Source: Bacillota bacterium
GTDB taxonomy: Bacteria; Bacillota; Clostridia; Oscillospirales; Oscillospiraceae
Direction of reading: 5' to 3'
Assembly: GCA_023459875.1 (NCBI GenBank)
Contig: JAEWRY010000021.1
Coordinates: 1-16,852 of the forward strand
Length of the DNA stretch: 16,852 nucleotides
Under the pieces are notes generated by a model. That model ran no database searches. It was not told the origin of the DNA and worked only from the letters and a program-made list of their open reading frames with translations. The position numbers and the translations under genes are program-made. This document shows positions 5,786-13,710 of this stretch, piece by piece (the stretch's first letter is position 1; every line of letters begins with the position of its first letter).

Positions 5786-8110
5786 TTACAGCGCCAGAAT
5801 TTCGAGTTTTTCTCCGTCGGAGACCGCCTTCATCCTTGTCACGGGAGTCATATAGCTCTCGATGATCTTGGTGGCGATGGGGTCTTCCATCTCCTTCTGG
5901 ATCAGCCGCCGCAGATTGCGGGCGCCATAGGTTGCGGAATAGGATTTCTTCACCAGATAGCCCAAGGCTGAATCGTCCCAGGTGAGAGCGATTCCCTTTT
6001 CGTTCAGGGTATCCTTCAGCTCGTTTAGCATGATGGTCGCGATCCTGCCGAAGTCCTCCTCGGTGAGCTGGTTGAAGCAGACCACCTCGTCCACCCTGTT
6101 GATGAATTCGGGCCGCAGGAAGCTCTGCAGGGCCTTCATGGCCCGTTCCCTGCTCTGCTCGTTAACCGTCCGGCCGAAGCCCACCATTCCCACCTTGCTG
6201 TCGCTTCCGGCGTTGGAGGTCATCACCACCACGGTGTTTTCGAAGTTCACCGTCCTGCCTTGGGCGTCGGTGATATGTCCGTCGTCCAGGACCTGAAGGA
6301 GCACGTTCAGAACGTCAGGGTGGGCCTTCTCAATTTCGTCAAAGAGCACCACCGAGTACGGCTTTCTCCGGATCTTCTCGGTAAGCTGGCCAGCCTCGTC
6401 GTAGCCCACGTAGCCCGGGGGGGAGCCGATGATGCGGGAAACCGAATGCTTCTCCATAAATTCCGACATGTCGAGCCTGATGAGAGCCTCGGGGGTATTA
6501 AAGAGGTCCTGGGCCAGGCGCTTGACCAGCTCGGTCTTGCCGACGCCGGTGGAACCCACGAAGATGAAGGACACGGGCTTGCGCTTGGAGGCAATGCCCA
6601 CCCTGCCCCGGCGGACCGCCGCGGCAACGGCGGCGACCGCCGCGTCCTGCCCGATGATGTGTGTCTTTAGGCGCTCTTCCAGATTGGCGAGCCTCTCGTA
6701 TTCCTGCTCCTTGATCTGGCTTGCGGGAATCTTGGTCCACAGCTCGATGACCCTGGCCAGGTTCTCTACCGTAAGGGGAGGGGCTTCCTCGCTGTCCAGC
6801 CTGCCCAGTTCCCCCTGCAATCGCAGCTCGCTGCTCTTCAGGGCGGCCAGGCGCTCATAGGCCTTGTCGCTGCCGTCGGCCACCATGACCTCCCGCTCCC
6901 TCGCGAGGTCCGCTAGTTCCTTTTCCAGCTCGGCCTTGCGGGCAAGAGATTTGTTTTTCAGGTTAACGTCCGAACAGGCCTCGTCGATGAGGTCGATGGC
7001 CTTGTCGGGCAGGTAGCGGTCGGTGATATACCGCTCGCTCATGGTGACGGCGAGCCTTGCGATCTCGGGGCTGATTTTTACTTTGTGGTACTGCTCGTAG
7101 TACGGGGCGACGCCGCGGATGATCTCCACCGATTCCTCCAGGGACGGCTCGTTCACGATCACCGGCTGAAAGCGGCGCTCCAAGGCGGAGTCCTTTTCCA
7201 GATATTTTCTGTACTCGGCGAAGGTGGTCGCTCCGATCACCTGAATCTCTCCCCGGGACAGGGAGGGCTTTAAAATATTGGCGGCGTTCATGGAGCCTTC
7301 GGCGTCTCCCGCGCCCACCAGGTTGTGTACCTCGTCGATCACGAGAATAATATTGCCCAGCTTCTTGATTTCCTCAATGAGGCCCTTCATGCGGCTCTCG
7401 AACTGGCCCCGGAACTGGGTGCCGGCCACGAGTGAGGTGAGGTCCAGCAGATAAACCTCCTTGTCCTTCAGCTTGTAGGGAACCTTGCCCTCCACAATCT
7501 TCATGGCAAGGCCCTCGGCGATGGCGGTCTTGCCGACGCCGGGCTCGCCGATGAGACAGGGGTTGTTCTTCTGGCGGCGGTTTAAAATCTGCACTACCCG
7601 TTCCAGCTCCTGGGTACGCCCGACCATCCGGTCAAGCTTACCCTGGGCCGCCTTCTGTGTAAGGGAGATGCAATAATTTTCAAGAAATTTGCGTTTTGGC
7701 TGGCGGGGATCGGTTTTACCGCCCGCGCCGCCCGGTTTGTCCTCCCGGGTGGAGTGGGACGGGATATCTCCGGGCATGCCTTCCTGGGGAATTCCGCTGA
7801 AAAGCCGGTTTAAGAACGGAAAGGTGGCGGTACGGCCGTCGTCCTCGTCGGAATCCTTATCCTCGGGCTGGGCCATCAGGCCCTCCATGCCTTCGGCGCC
7901 GCCGAAGGCGGACATCATCTCGCTGGTGAGTCCGTCCAGGTCGTCGTTTGTGATTCCCATTTTATCCATCATGTCGGTAACCGGCTTAATTTTCAGTTCC
8001 TTGGCACATTTGAGGCACAGACCTTCGTTTTTAGTCTGATTGCCCTCGATTTTTGTGATAAATATGACTGCCACATTCTTGTGGCATCTGCTGCAAAGGG
8101 TAGGTTGCAT
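5786..8110 (-). CDS. Zinc-finger Clp/Hsp100 unfoldase (ClpE/ClpC-like)
   Basis: Cytosolic AAA+ unfoldase of 774 residues with two ATPase domains. The N-terminus lacks the usual Clp_N repeats and instead has a four-cysteine zinc finger, C6-x2-C9 and C32-x2-C35, like ClpE and McsA. A flexible acidic/Gly-Pro linker (about 75-140) follows. NBD1 has Walker A GEPGVGKT (188-195), Walker B ILVIDE (255-260) and arginine finger ERR (311-313). A short coiled-coil middle domain lies at about 386-440. NBD2 has Walker A GSTGVGKT (519-526) and Walker B VVLFDE (587-592). VGF at 643-645 matches the ClpP-docking tripeptide, so it should deliver substrates to ClpP. It is longer than B. subtilis ClpE (about 700), mainly through the linker. 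The ATG at 8110 has AAAGGAG about 10 nt upstream. It is monocistronic with its own terminator. No CtsR heptad repeats and no clear promoter were found upstream, and no mcsA/mcsB/ctsR genes are nearby. Confidence 0.93.
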   Translation of the reverse strand: MQPTLCSRCHKNVAVIFITKIEGNQTKNEGLCLKCAKELKIKPVTDMMDKMGITNDDLDGLTSEMMSAFGGAEGMEGLMAQPEDKDSDEDDGRTATFPFLNRLFSGIPQEGMPGDIPSHSTREDKPGGAGGKTDPRQPKRKFLENYCISLTQKAAQGKLDRMVGRTQELERVVQILNRRQKNNPCLIGEPGVGKTAIAEGLAMKIVEGKVPYKLKDKEVYLLDLTSLVAGTQFRGQFESRMKGLIEEIKKLGNIILVIDEVHNLVGAGDAEGSMNAANILKPSLSRGEIQVIGATTFAEYRKYLEKDSALERRFQPVIVNEPSLEESVEIIRGVAPYYEQYHKVKISPEIARLAVTMSERYITDRYLPDKAIDLIDEACSDVNLKNKSLARKAELEKELADLAREREVMVADGSDKAYERLAALKSSELRLQGELGRLDSEEAPPLTVENLARVIELWTKIPASQIKEQEYERLANLEERLKTHIIGQDAAVAAVAAAVRRGRVGIASKRKPVSFIFVGSTGVGKTELVKRLAQDLFNTPEALIRLDMSEFMEKHSVSRIIGSPPGYVGYDEAGQLTEKIRRKPYSVVLFDEIEKAHPDVLNVLLQVLDDGHITDAQGRTVNFENTVVVMTSNAGSDSKVGMVGFGRTVNEQSRERAMKALQSFLRPEFINRVDEVVCFNQLTEEDFGRIATIMLNELKDTLNEKGIALTWDDSALGYLVKKSYSATYGARNLRRLIQKEMEDPIATKIIESYMTPVTRMKAVSDGEKLEILAL

Positions 8111-8235
8111 CGAAGTTCATCTCCTTTTGAGACCGTGTTGTTCCTGGTATCTTGCTGCTGCGTATTCTATTTATGCGAAATATAGTTTAAATTATCATAT
8201 GTTTGTGAACTGGTTATGAATATCCTTAAAACATA

Positions 8236-8985
8236 TTATGGGAAAAAGGCAAAGGGATCGGCGGTCAGGAACCACTTGAGCAAAACAGTATTTTGAGCCA
8301 TATCTTCGGGGATAAAACCGCCCAGATACTGAGCCGCCCGGAGGACGACGAAGAGCACCAGCACTCCTTTGGCCGTCCCCAGGACAAAGCCGCCGGTCTT
8401 GTTGAAAAAATGGAGCACGGGCAGCTTTGCCACCAGGTCAAGCGCGTGGCTTAAAAGAGTCCATAAGAGCAGGATAACCACAAAAGAAAGAACAAATACC
8501 AGCGCGTGGGCAACCGTTTCGGCGACGCCGGCCGACACGGTTGCCGCCCCGCTTTTGGCCGCGTCCTTTTTCCCATTTTCGATCACCTCGGCCACCTTAT
8601 CCAAAAGGGACTGGAACCGCCCCGATTTCTTCAGACTGTTCAGGACGTCGTCCACTGAAAACTTGCTGAGCTGTATCTTCTCCTCCTCGCCCAGCTCCGC
8701 CGAAGCCTTACCGGAAACTGCGCCGGCAGTTTCGGACTTCTCCCCTGTGAGCGCTTTTTCCAGCCGGTCTTCAATGAGCTGGGAGATTTTCGGCTCGATG
8801 ATCTGCGCGACCCTGGGAGCGAACGCGTCAGCTACCAGCCCGGCGCCAATAAACGCCACAATGACCCCTACGAGGGAACACAGGGTGAGGATGAGCCCCC
8901 TCTTTTTTCCCCGCAGCCCAAAGAACAGCAGGATCACCACAACGGCAGCGTCGGCCAGCATGTACGGAGTTACAAAAGACATCAT
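8236..8985 (-). CDS. CvpA-like membrane protein
   Basis: Integral membrane protein of 249 residues related to the CvpA/colicin V production family. Hydrophobic segments lie at about 9-24, 31-52, 158-180 and 198-220. Between them is a long charged, helical insertion (about 60-150: IIEPKISQLIEDRLEKALTGE and onward) that most short CvpA proteins lack. GLRGKKRGLI after the first helix, and the FNKTGGFVLGTAKGV segment before the last helix, are typical of the family. CvpA proteins are linked to envelope and division functions, but the molecular role is unknown. The start is ATG 8985 because GGGAGGT (8993-8999) lies 7 nt upstream; the longer frame up to 9114 overlaps the neighbouring gene and encodes a non-membrane, atypical N-terminus. 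It lies 22 bp downstream of the DUF5711-like gene, in the same probable operon. Confidence 0.82.
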   Translation of the reverse strand: MMSFVTPYMLADAAVVVILLFFGLRGKKRGLILTLCSLVGVIVAFIGAGLVADAFAPRVAQIIEPKISQLIEDRLEKALTGEKSETAGAVSGKASAELGEEEKIQLSKFSVDDVLNSLKKSGRFQSLLDKVAEVIENGKKDAAKSGAATVSAGVAETVAHALVFVLSFVVILLLWTLLSHALDLVAKLPVLHFFNKTGGFVLGTAKGVLVLFVVLRAAQYLGGFIPEDMAQNTVLLKWFLTADPFAFFP

Positions 8986-9007
8986 GATATGTACCTCCCG
9001 TATCCCA

Positions 9008-10174
9008 TCAGTCCGGCAGGTAAAGCCGGGCGGTTTCACTTCCAACCAAAAAGGCGCTTCCGTCATCCCGGAGCACGACGGCGCCGGCGTTCTGCGGGTT
9101 CTCCAGCGTGGCATAGGGTTTCAAATTCTTTGTATAAATATACAGCCGGTCGGCGGTAAGCACGGCGACATAGCGTCCGGCCGCGCTCATGGAAAGCACC
9201 TGTTCGTTCAGGGGTATGGAGGAGATTTGCTTGCCGTCTGGTCCCACCGTGGCAAGTTCTGCGGAAACGCCCACCTGGTATTTACTCAGCAGCAGGGCGG
9301 CAAAGTCCGCTCCTCCCAGCTCACAGCCTCTGAGACAGCGGTCGTCATAGGAAAAGCTCCCCTGGACCTGGCCGCTGTCCGAGACTATGTAGAGTTTCTT
9401 ATCCCCCGCGCACCACAGCCCCGCATTGTCGCTCTTAAATCCGAGAATGACGTCGTTTCCAAGGGGGCAGGAGGCGTAGGGCTCCTCCCCGCCGTCCAGA
9501 GCGTATAGCAGGAGGGTGCTGAGGAAGGCTCCGTCGCTCTCGCCCATTGAAACGGCGGCCAAAGCCTTGTTGCTCCGGGTAACCACCGCGTCCATCAGGT
9601 AGGAGCTTGAGTGGCGCAGGGCAAGCACTTTCTTATGTTTGTCGTCGTAAACCGTGGCGACGCCCTTATAACCGTCCTCCCGGCTGGTCACCGCCAGATA
9701 GCCGTTTTCGTTAAGTCTGGCGGAGAGCAGGGTACCCCCGTTATCCAGCGTGAGGGAAAAGGCCTCGGCCCGCTTGGAGATCAGTCTCAGCTCGGACCCG
9801 CCCACATCGTAAACGGCGGCGGTTTTGCCTCCCACCGAGACGGCGGCTTTGCCCAGGGTTGCCGGAAGGTCCAGGTATTTGACGCCGCCGGCCGAGTAAA
9901 GCCGGGCGGCAACCGAAGAGCAGACGAGAAGGTCTCCGTTCAGATCGGCGAAGCGGTCGTCCTCCCTGCCCTCGTAAGAAAAGGGCTGGACCTGTCCGGT
10001 ATCGCTCCTCACAAGCGACCGGTATTTGATCCAACGGGCAAGCGCGTCGATATTGAGCTTTTCGCGGTTGGCCACCAGCGCCACCGCCCCCAGAACCAGA
10101 GCAAGGGTGACAAGAAAGGCCAGCACGCGAATGAGCAAGTTCTTTTTTTTCGGTTTGGGTTCCACCTCCGTCAT
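9008..10174 (-). CDS. DUF5711-like membrane-anchored beta-propeller protein
   Basis: Protein of 388 residues with a basic cytosolic tail (KPKKK), one transmembrane helix at about 13-35, and a long extracytoplasmic part. That part is made of repeated beta-strand units, for example NGDLLVCSS, GGKTAAVYDV, NGYLAVTSR, KKLYIVSDSGQVQGSF, GRYVAVLTADRLYIYTK and GSAFLVGSETARLYL, so a propeller of about five to seven blades is likely. This resembles the DUF5711 family of Clostridia, for which no function is established. ATG 10174 is chosen because ACGAGGTG (10185-10192) is 10 nt upstream; a GTG at 10210 lacks an SD. It follows truA by 91 bp and precedes the cvpA-like gene by 22 bp. A role as an envelope sensor or scaffold paired with the CvpA-like protein is a guess. 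Confidence 0.75.
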   Translation of the reverse strand: MTEVEPKPKKKNLLIRVLAFLVTLALVLGAVALVANREKLNIDALARWIKYRSLVRSDTGQVQPFSYEGREDDRFADLNGDLLVCSSVAARLYSAGGVKYLDLPATLGKAAVSVGGKTAAVYDVGGSELRLISKRAEAFSLTLDNGGTLLSARLNENGYLAVTSREDGYKGVATVYDDKHKKVLALRHSSSYLMDAVVTRSNKALAAVSMGESDGAFLSTLLLYALDGGEEPYASCPLGNDVILGFKSDNAGLWCAGDKKLYIVSDSGQVQGSFSYDDRCLRGCELGGADFAALLLSKYQVGVSAELATVGPDGKQISSIPLNEQVLSMSAAGRYVAVLTADRLYIYTKNLKPYATLENPQNAGAVVLRDDGSAFLVGSETARLYLPD

Positions 10175-10212
10175 ACGGATCTTGCACCTCGTTTCCCTGG
10201 AACAAAACACGG

Positions 10213-10240
10213 ATCCGGTCCGGCTAGCCGGTTACCGGAT
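10213..10240. other. Nested GC-rich hairpin between truA and the DUF5711-like gene
   Basis: ATCCGGT (10213-10219) pairs with ACCGGAT (10234-10240), enclosing the 12-bp palindrome CCGGCTAGCCGG (10220-10231). On the minus strand it is followed by CCGTGTTTTGTT, which is only weakly U-rich. It could be a partial terminator or an RNA-processing element that lowers expression of the two downstream genes. Confidence 0.45.
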
Positions 10241-10265
10241 AAAATTCAGTCAAACACCTGGAACG

Positions 10266-11015
10266 TTAAAGGACATCCTCGCGGTACCAGAGGTTCGTCA
10301 TATAGAGTCCTCCGGGGGGGGCGGTGGGGCCCGCCTCGGTGCGGTTTTTGCCTTCCAGGAGGGCGGGGATCTCCCCGCAGTCCAGCTTTCCCTCCGAGAC
10401 GTAGACCAGCGTCCCGACCAGCGCCCGTACCATATTATACAGAAAACCGTCCGCGCATACTCTATACTCTATCAGATCGCCGCTACGGGAAACGTCGAAA
10501 TAGTAGATGGTTCGCACCGTGGTCCTGGTATTTGTCCCCACCGACCGGACGGCCGCGAAATCGTGGGTACCCACGAAAAACTGCGCCGCCTTCTGCATCA
10601 CCTGGACGTCCAGCTGTTTGGGGTAGAACCAGGCCCGGTTGATAAAAAAAGCGTTGCGGATGTGGGAATTGTAGATACGGTAAGTATATTCTTTTTTAAC
10701 GCAGGCGGCAATGGCATTCCAGTTTTCGGGCACCTCGGTGGCTTTGGTCACCACGATATCATCTGGCAGACGGGTATTCACCGCCAATGGCAGCCGGTCG
10801 CAGGGAATGTTTGAAGAGGTGTGGAAATTCGCCACGTAGACCTCGGCGTGAACGCCCGCGTCGGTGCGCCCCGCTCCGGTGAGCTTCACCGGATGGCAGA
10901 CTACGGTGGCAAGAGCCTTCTCGAGAGTCTCCGCCACCGTAATTTCCTTCTTCTGCACCTGCCAGCCGTGATAGGCGGTGCCCACATACATTAGTTTTAA
11001 GGCGATATTTCTCAT
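10266..11015 (-). CDS. truA: tRNA pseudouridine(38-40) synthase
   Basis: Cytosolic enzyme that isomerizes uridines 38-40 in the tRNA anticodon arm to pseudouridine. Length is 249 residues, normal for TruA. The catalytic motif GAGRTDAGVHA lies at 47-57 with the nucleophile Asp52. Other family signatures are YVGTAYHGWQVQ (10-21), KKEYTYRIYN, FVGTHDFAAV and ADGFLYNMVR. ATG 11015 is the first possible start, since an in-frame TAA lies just upstream; AAAGG is 6 nt before it. It is the gene after ecfT (26-bp gap), the classic Firmicute order ecfA1-ecfA2-ecfT-truA. Confidence 0.97.
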   Translation of the reverse strand: MRNIALKLMYVGTAYHGWQVQKKEITVAETLEKALATVVCHPVKLTGAGRTDAGVHAEVYVANFHTSSNIPCDRLPLAVNTRLPDDIVVTKATEVPENWNAIAACVKKEYTYRIYNSHIRNAFFINRAWFYPKQLDVQVMQKAAQFFVGTHDFAAVRSVGTNTRTTVRTIYYFDVSRSGDLIEYRVCADGFLYNMVRALVGTLVYVSEGKLDCGEIPALLEGKNRTEAGPTAPPGGLYMTNLWYREDVL

Positions 11016-11041
11016 AAGCTCCCTTTAAACGGAAGATCAGA

Positions 11042-11848
11042 TTATAATCCATAATGTCCCAGAACCCCGACGCCCGCGCAGAAAGCAAAGGCGACGGCCA
11101 GCGCCGCTATGTCGGAGGCTCTGAACTTTAACTGCCGCAGGCGGGTGCGCCCCTCGCCGCCGTGGTAGCAGCGGCACTCCATGGCGATGGCCAGCTCGTC
11201 GGCCCGGCGGAAGGCGGAGATGAAGAGCGGCACCAGGAGGGGCACCAGCGCCCTGGCCTTCTGAATGAGGTTCCCGGTCTCGAAATCGGCGCCTCTCGCC
11301 TTCTGGGCTGACATGATCTTGTCGGTCTCCTCGATGAGGGTGGGGATAAACCGCAGGGCGATGCTCATCATCATGGACAGCTCATGCACGGGGACATGGA
11401 GCGCCTTGAGGGGAGAGAGCAGTTTCTCCATTCCGTCGGTGAGCAGGATGGGGGAAGTGGTGTAGGTGAGGAGGAAGGTGCAGGTAATGAGCATGAAGAT
11501 GCGCAGAATCATATAAAGCGCCGCCCAGAGGCCCGCTACCGTGATTTTAAAAATCCAGAACCGGGCGATGGGATCGCCGGGGGTATACATCATATTGAGA
11601 AGGGCGGTGATGACGACCACGGCGAAAACCGGCTTAAGACCGTTCAGGATGGCTTTGAGCTTCACCCTGGAGAGCAGAATGTTGAGCGCCAGAATGAGGA
11701 TGAGGACGCCGTAAGTGAGGAGACTCTTAGCCATGAAGAGGGCCACGATATAAAGTACGGTGTAGACCAGCTTGGCCCGGGGGTCAAGCCGGTGGACAAT
11801 GGTGTTGCCGGGAAAATACTGTCCCAGCGTAATGTCTCTGAGGGCCAT
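11042..11848 (-). CDS. ecfT: Energy-coupling factor transporter transmembrane subunit
   Basis: Membrane scaffold (T component) that couples the EcfA1/EcfA2 ATPases to interchangeable substrate-binding S components for vitamins or metals. It has 268 residues. Hydrophobic segments occupy about 27-60, 72-88, 103-130 and 245-265. The two coupling-helix signatures are present: QKARGADF (182-189) and ECRCYHGGEGRTR (224-236). The second normally reads EARCYxGGEGRT, so an Ala-to-Cys change has occurred at position 225. ATG overlaps the TAA of ecfA2 by one base (TAATG) and uses AAAGGGGG 7 nt upstream. No S component is encoded in this window. Confidence 0.95.
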   Translation of the reverse strand: MALRDITLGQYFPGNTIVHRLDPRAKLVYTVLYIVALFMAKSLLTYGVLILILALNILLSRVKLKAILNGLKPVFAVVVITALLNMMYTPGDPIARFWIFKITVAGLWAALYMILRIFMLITCTFLLTYTTSPILLTDGMEKLLSPLKALHVPVHELSMMMSIALRFIPTLIEETDKIMSAQKARGADFETGNLIQKARALVPLLVPLFISAFRRADELAIAMECRCYHGGEGRTRLRQLKFRASDIAALAVAFAFCAGVGVLGHYGL

Positions 11849-12714
11849 TACACCGCCCCCTTTCGCTCTATCGCCGCCAGAAAGGCGCGCTTGGCCTGCT
11901 CAATGGTGTAAACCGAGGGGTCAACGTCCATGCCCAGCTCGCGCATCCGGTGAAAAACCCTTGTGATCTGGGGCACGGAAAGGCCCATTTTCCGAAGCTC
12001 CACGTCGTGGGAAAACACCTGCTCGGGGGTACCCTCCAGAGGGATGGAGGCATCGGAAACCACCACCAGCCGGTCCACCGTGCGGGCCACCTCCTCCATG
12101 GAGTGGCTCACGAGGATGACGGTGGCGTTCTTTGCCACGTGGTAATCGTGGATATTCTGCAAAATGCTCTCTACCGCGGCGGGGTCCAGCCCGGCGGTGG
12201 GCTCGTCCAGCACCAGCACCTTGGGCTCCATGGCGATGACGCCCGCGATGGCCACCCGGCGTTTCTGGCCGCCGGAGAGCACAAAGGGGGATTTATCCAG
12301 AGTGTCCGCCCCCAGCCCTACGAATTCCGCGGCGGTGCGCACCCGGCGGTCGATCTCTTTGGCGTCCAGCTTCATGTTCTTGGGTCCGAAGGCGATGTCC
12401 TGATAGACCGTCTCCTCAAAGAGCTGATATTCGGGGTACTGAAAGACAAGGCCCACCTGAAACCGGATGGCCCTGGTGCGCTCCCTGGAGGACCAGATGT
12501 CCTCCCCTTCAAACAGCACCTTGCCCGAAGTGGGCTTTAATAGTCCGTTCAAATGCTGGATGAGCGTTGATTTTCCCGAACCGGTATGCCCGATGACCCC
12601 CAGATACTCGCCCCGGTAGGCGGTAAAGTCAACATCCCTGAGCGCAACCCGCTCGAAGGGGGTCCCCATGCTGTACGTATGACCCAGTTTCTCCGTCCTG
12701 ATGATATCGTCCAA
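11848..12714 (-). CDS. ecfA2: Energy-coupling factor transporter ATPase EcfA2
   Basis: Cytosolic ABC ATPase that pairs with EcfA1 to drive ECF transporters. From a TTG start at 12714 it has 288 residues: Walker A GHTGSGKST (42-50), Q-loop VFQYPEYQLF (90-99), signature LSGGQ (146-150), Walker B VLVLDEP (166-172), H-loop SHS (201-203, His202). The early HTYSMGTPFE motif is typical of EcfA2. TTG 12714 is preferred because AAGGACGGAG (12720-12729) precedes it and the resulting N-terminus fits the family; an ATG at 12744 would add 10 residues but its only purine-rich stretch abuts the ATG with no spacing. The start is therefore uncertain by 10 residues. It is separated from ecfA1 by about 93 bp and overlaps ecfT by 1 bp. 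Confidence 0.94.
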   Translation of the reverse strand: MDDIIRTEKLGHTYSMGTPFERVALRDVDFTAYRGEYLGVIGHTGSGKSTLIQHLNGLLKPTSGKVLFEGEDIWSSRERTRAIRFQVGLVFQYPEYQLFEETVYQDIAFGPKNMKLDAKEIDRRVRTAAEFVGLGADTLDKSPFVLSGGQKRRVAIAGVIAMEPKVLVLDEPTAGLDPAAVESILQNIHDYHVAKNATVILVSHSMEEVARTVDRLVVVSDASIPLEGTPEQVFSHDVELRKMGLSVPQITRVFHRMRELGMDVDPSVYTIEQAKRAFLAAIERKGAV

Positions 12715-12719
12715 ATTAG

Positions 12720-12729
12720 CTCCGTCCTT
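12720..12729 (-). promoter_or_regulatory. SD site favouring a TTG start for ecfA2
   Basis: On the minus strand AAGGACGGAG ends 5 nt before TTG 12714. The competing ATG at 12744 is directly abutted by AGGGGAG with zero spacing, which is a poor initiation context. Confidence 0.5.
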
Positions 12730-12807
12730 AATGGTTAGGTGCATCTCCCCTAAGGGATGACGCCCGGTATGGATATTTTACGAGGGCTTAAGTCAAAAGC
12801 CCTTTCG

Positions 12808-13677
12808 TTATGCCTTCTCTTCCAGGTAATGCCTCAGGGCCTGGGCGCACTCCTCGTCGGAAATGGCGTCCAGCGGCAGCTCGAGGCCCTCCTGCCGCAG
12901 TTCGTAGAGAAGCTGAACAGTCTCGGGCACCGTGAGGCCCACTGCCTTAAGCCCCTCCACATCCTGAAACACCTGGCGGGGAGGCCCGTCCGCGATAATC
13001 TTTCCCCGGGACATGACGACAAGGCGGTCAGCTTTTGCAGCTTCGTCCATATGGTGGGTAATCAGCACCACCGTAACGCCCTGCTCCCTGTTCAGGCTCC
13101 GGACGGCCTGAAGCACCTCCGCACGTCCTCTGGGGTCAAGCATGGCGGTGGGCTCGTCCAGAACGATGCACCTGGGCTTCATGGCTAGGACTCCCGCGAT
13201 GGCGATGCGCTGTTTCTGTCCGCCGGAGAGCAGGTGGGGGGCGTGCTCCCGGAACTCATACATCCCCACCATCTTGAGGGATTCGTCCACACGGGAGCGG
13301 ATTTCACCCGGGGGAACGCCCAGGTTTTCCGGGGCGAAGGCCACATCCTCTTCCACCACGTTCGCCACAATCTGGTTGTCCGGGTTCTGAAACACCATGC
13401 CGACGGTGCTGCGGACCTGGAGGAGACGGCTTTCGTCGGCGGTATCCACCCCGTCCACCCAGACTTTTCCTCCCGTGGGAAGAAGAATGGCGTTCATGTG
13501 CTTGGCAAGGGTGGATTTTCCAGAGCCGTTGTGGCCCAGGATGGCGACGAAGGAGCCTTCCTCTATTTCAAGGTCCACGCCGTCCAGAACCACCGGGCCG
13601 GCTTCGCCCGGTATACTGCCGTCGAACCCTGAATAGGAAAAGGTAAGTCCTTCGGTTTTCACAATGGTACTGCTCAT
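12808..13677 (-). CDS. ecfA1: Energy-coupling factor transporter ATPase EcfA1
   Basis: Cytosolic ABC ATPase of 289 residues. Walker A GHNGSGKST (48-56), Q-loop VFQNPDNQ (95-102), signature LSGGQ (150-154), Walker B IVLDEP (171-176), H-loop ITHH (206-209). VFQNPDNQIV is the form usually found in EcfA1, whereas the neighbour has the EcfA2 form VFQYPEYQLF, so the two can be told apart. ATG 13677 is chosen with AGAGG 6 nt upstream; a TTG at 13695 would add six residues without an SD. The gene follows the methyltransferase gene by 33 bp and probably shares its promoter at 14604-14633. In many Firmicutes this cluster follows rplQ in the ribosomal protein operon; here it does not. Confidence 0.95.
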   Translation of the reverse strand: MSSTIVKTEGLTFSYSGFDGSIPGEAGPVVLDGVDLEIEEGSFVAILGHNGSGKSTLAKHMNAILLPTGGKVWVDGVDTADESRLLQVRSTVGMVFQNPDNQIVANVVEEDVAFAPENLGVPPGEIRSRVDESLKMVGMYEFREHAPHLLSGGQKQRIAIAGVLAMKPRCIVLDEPTAMLDPRGRAEVLQAVRSLNREQGVTVVLITHHMDEAAKADRLVVMSRGKIIADGPPRQVFQDVEGLKAVGLTVPETVQLLYELRQEGLELPLDAISDEECAQALRHYLEEKA

Positions 13678-13710
13678 GGCGCACCTCTTAAACAATTGAA
13701 TCGGAGAGCC

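Noticed and set aside
8111..8235. CtsR or CIRCE operator upstream of the Clp ATPase
   Set aside because: No tandem GGTCAAA-type heptads and no CIRCE inverted repeat were found; only a single imperfect half-site (TTTGAGACC) is present. A sigma-A promoter could also not be assigned with confidence.
8986..9114. 43-residue N-terminal extension of the cvpA-like gene
   Set aside because: It overlaps the end of the preceding gene, has atypical composition, and the internal ATG 8985 has a strong SD.
8369..9508. Plus-strand open frame of 379 codons
   Set aside because: It lies antisense to the cvpA-like and DUF5711-like genes, which have SDs, family motifs and membrane segments. The plus-strand product is Ser/Arg/Thr-rich without recognisable domains, typical of a shadow frame in GC-rich DNA.
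9611..10642. Plus-strand open frame of 343 codons
   Set aside because: Antisense to truA and the DUF5711-like gene; low-complexity Arg/Gly/Pro composition and no family motif.
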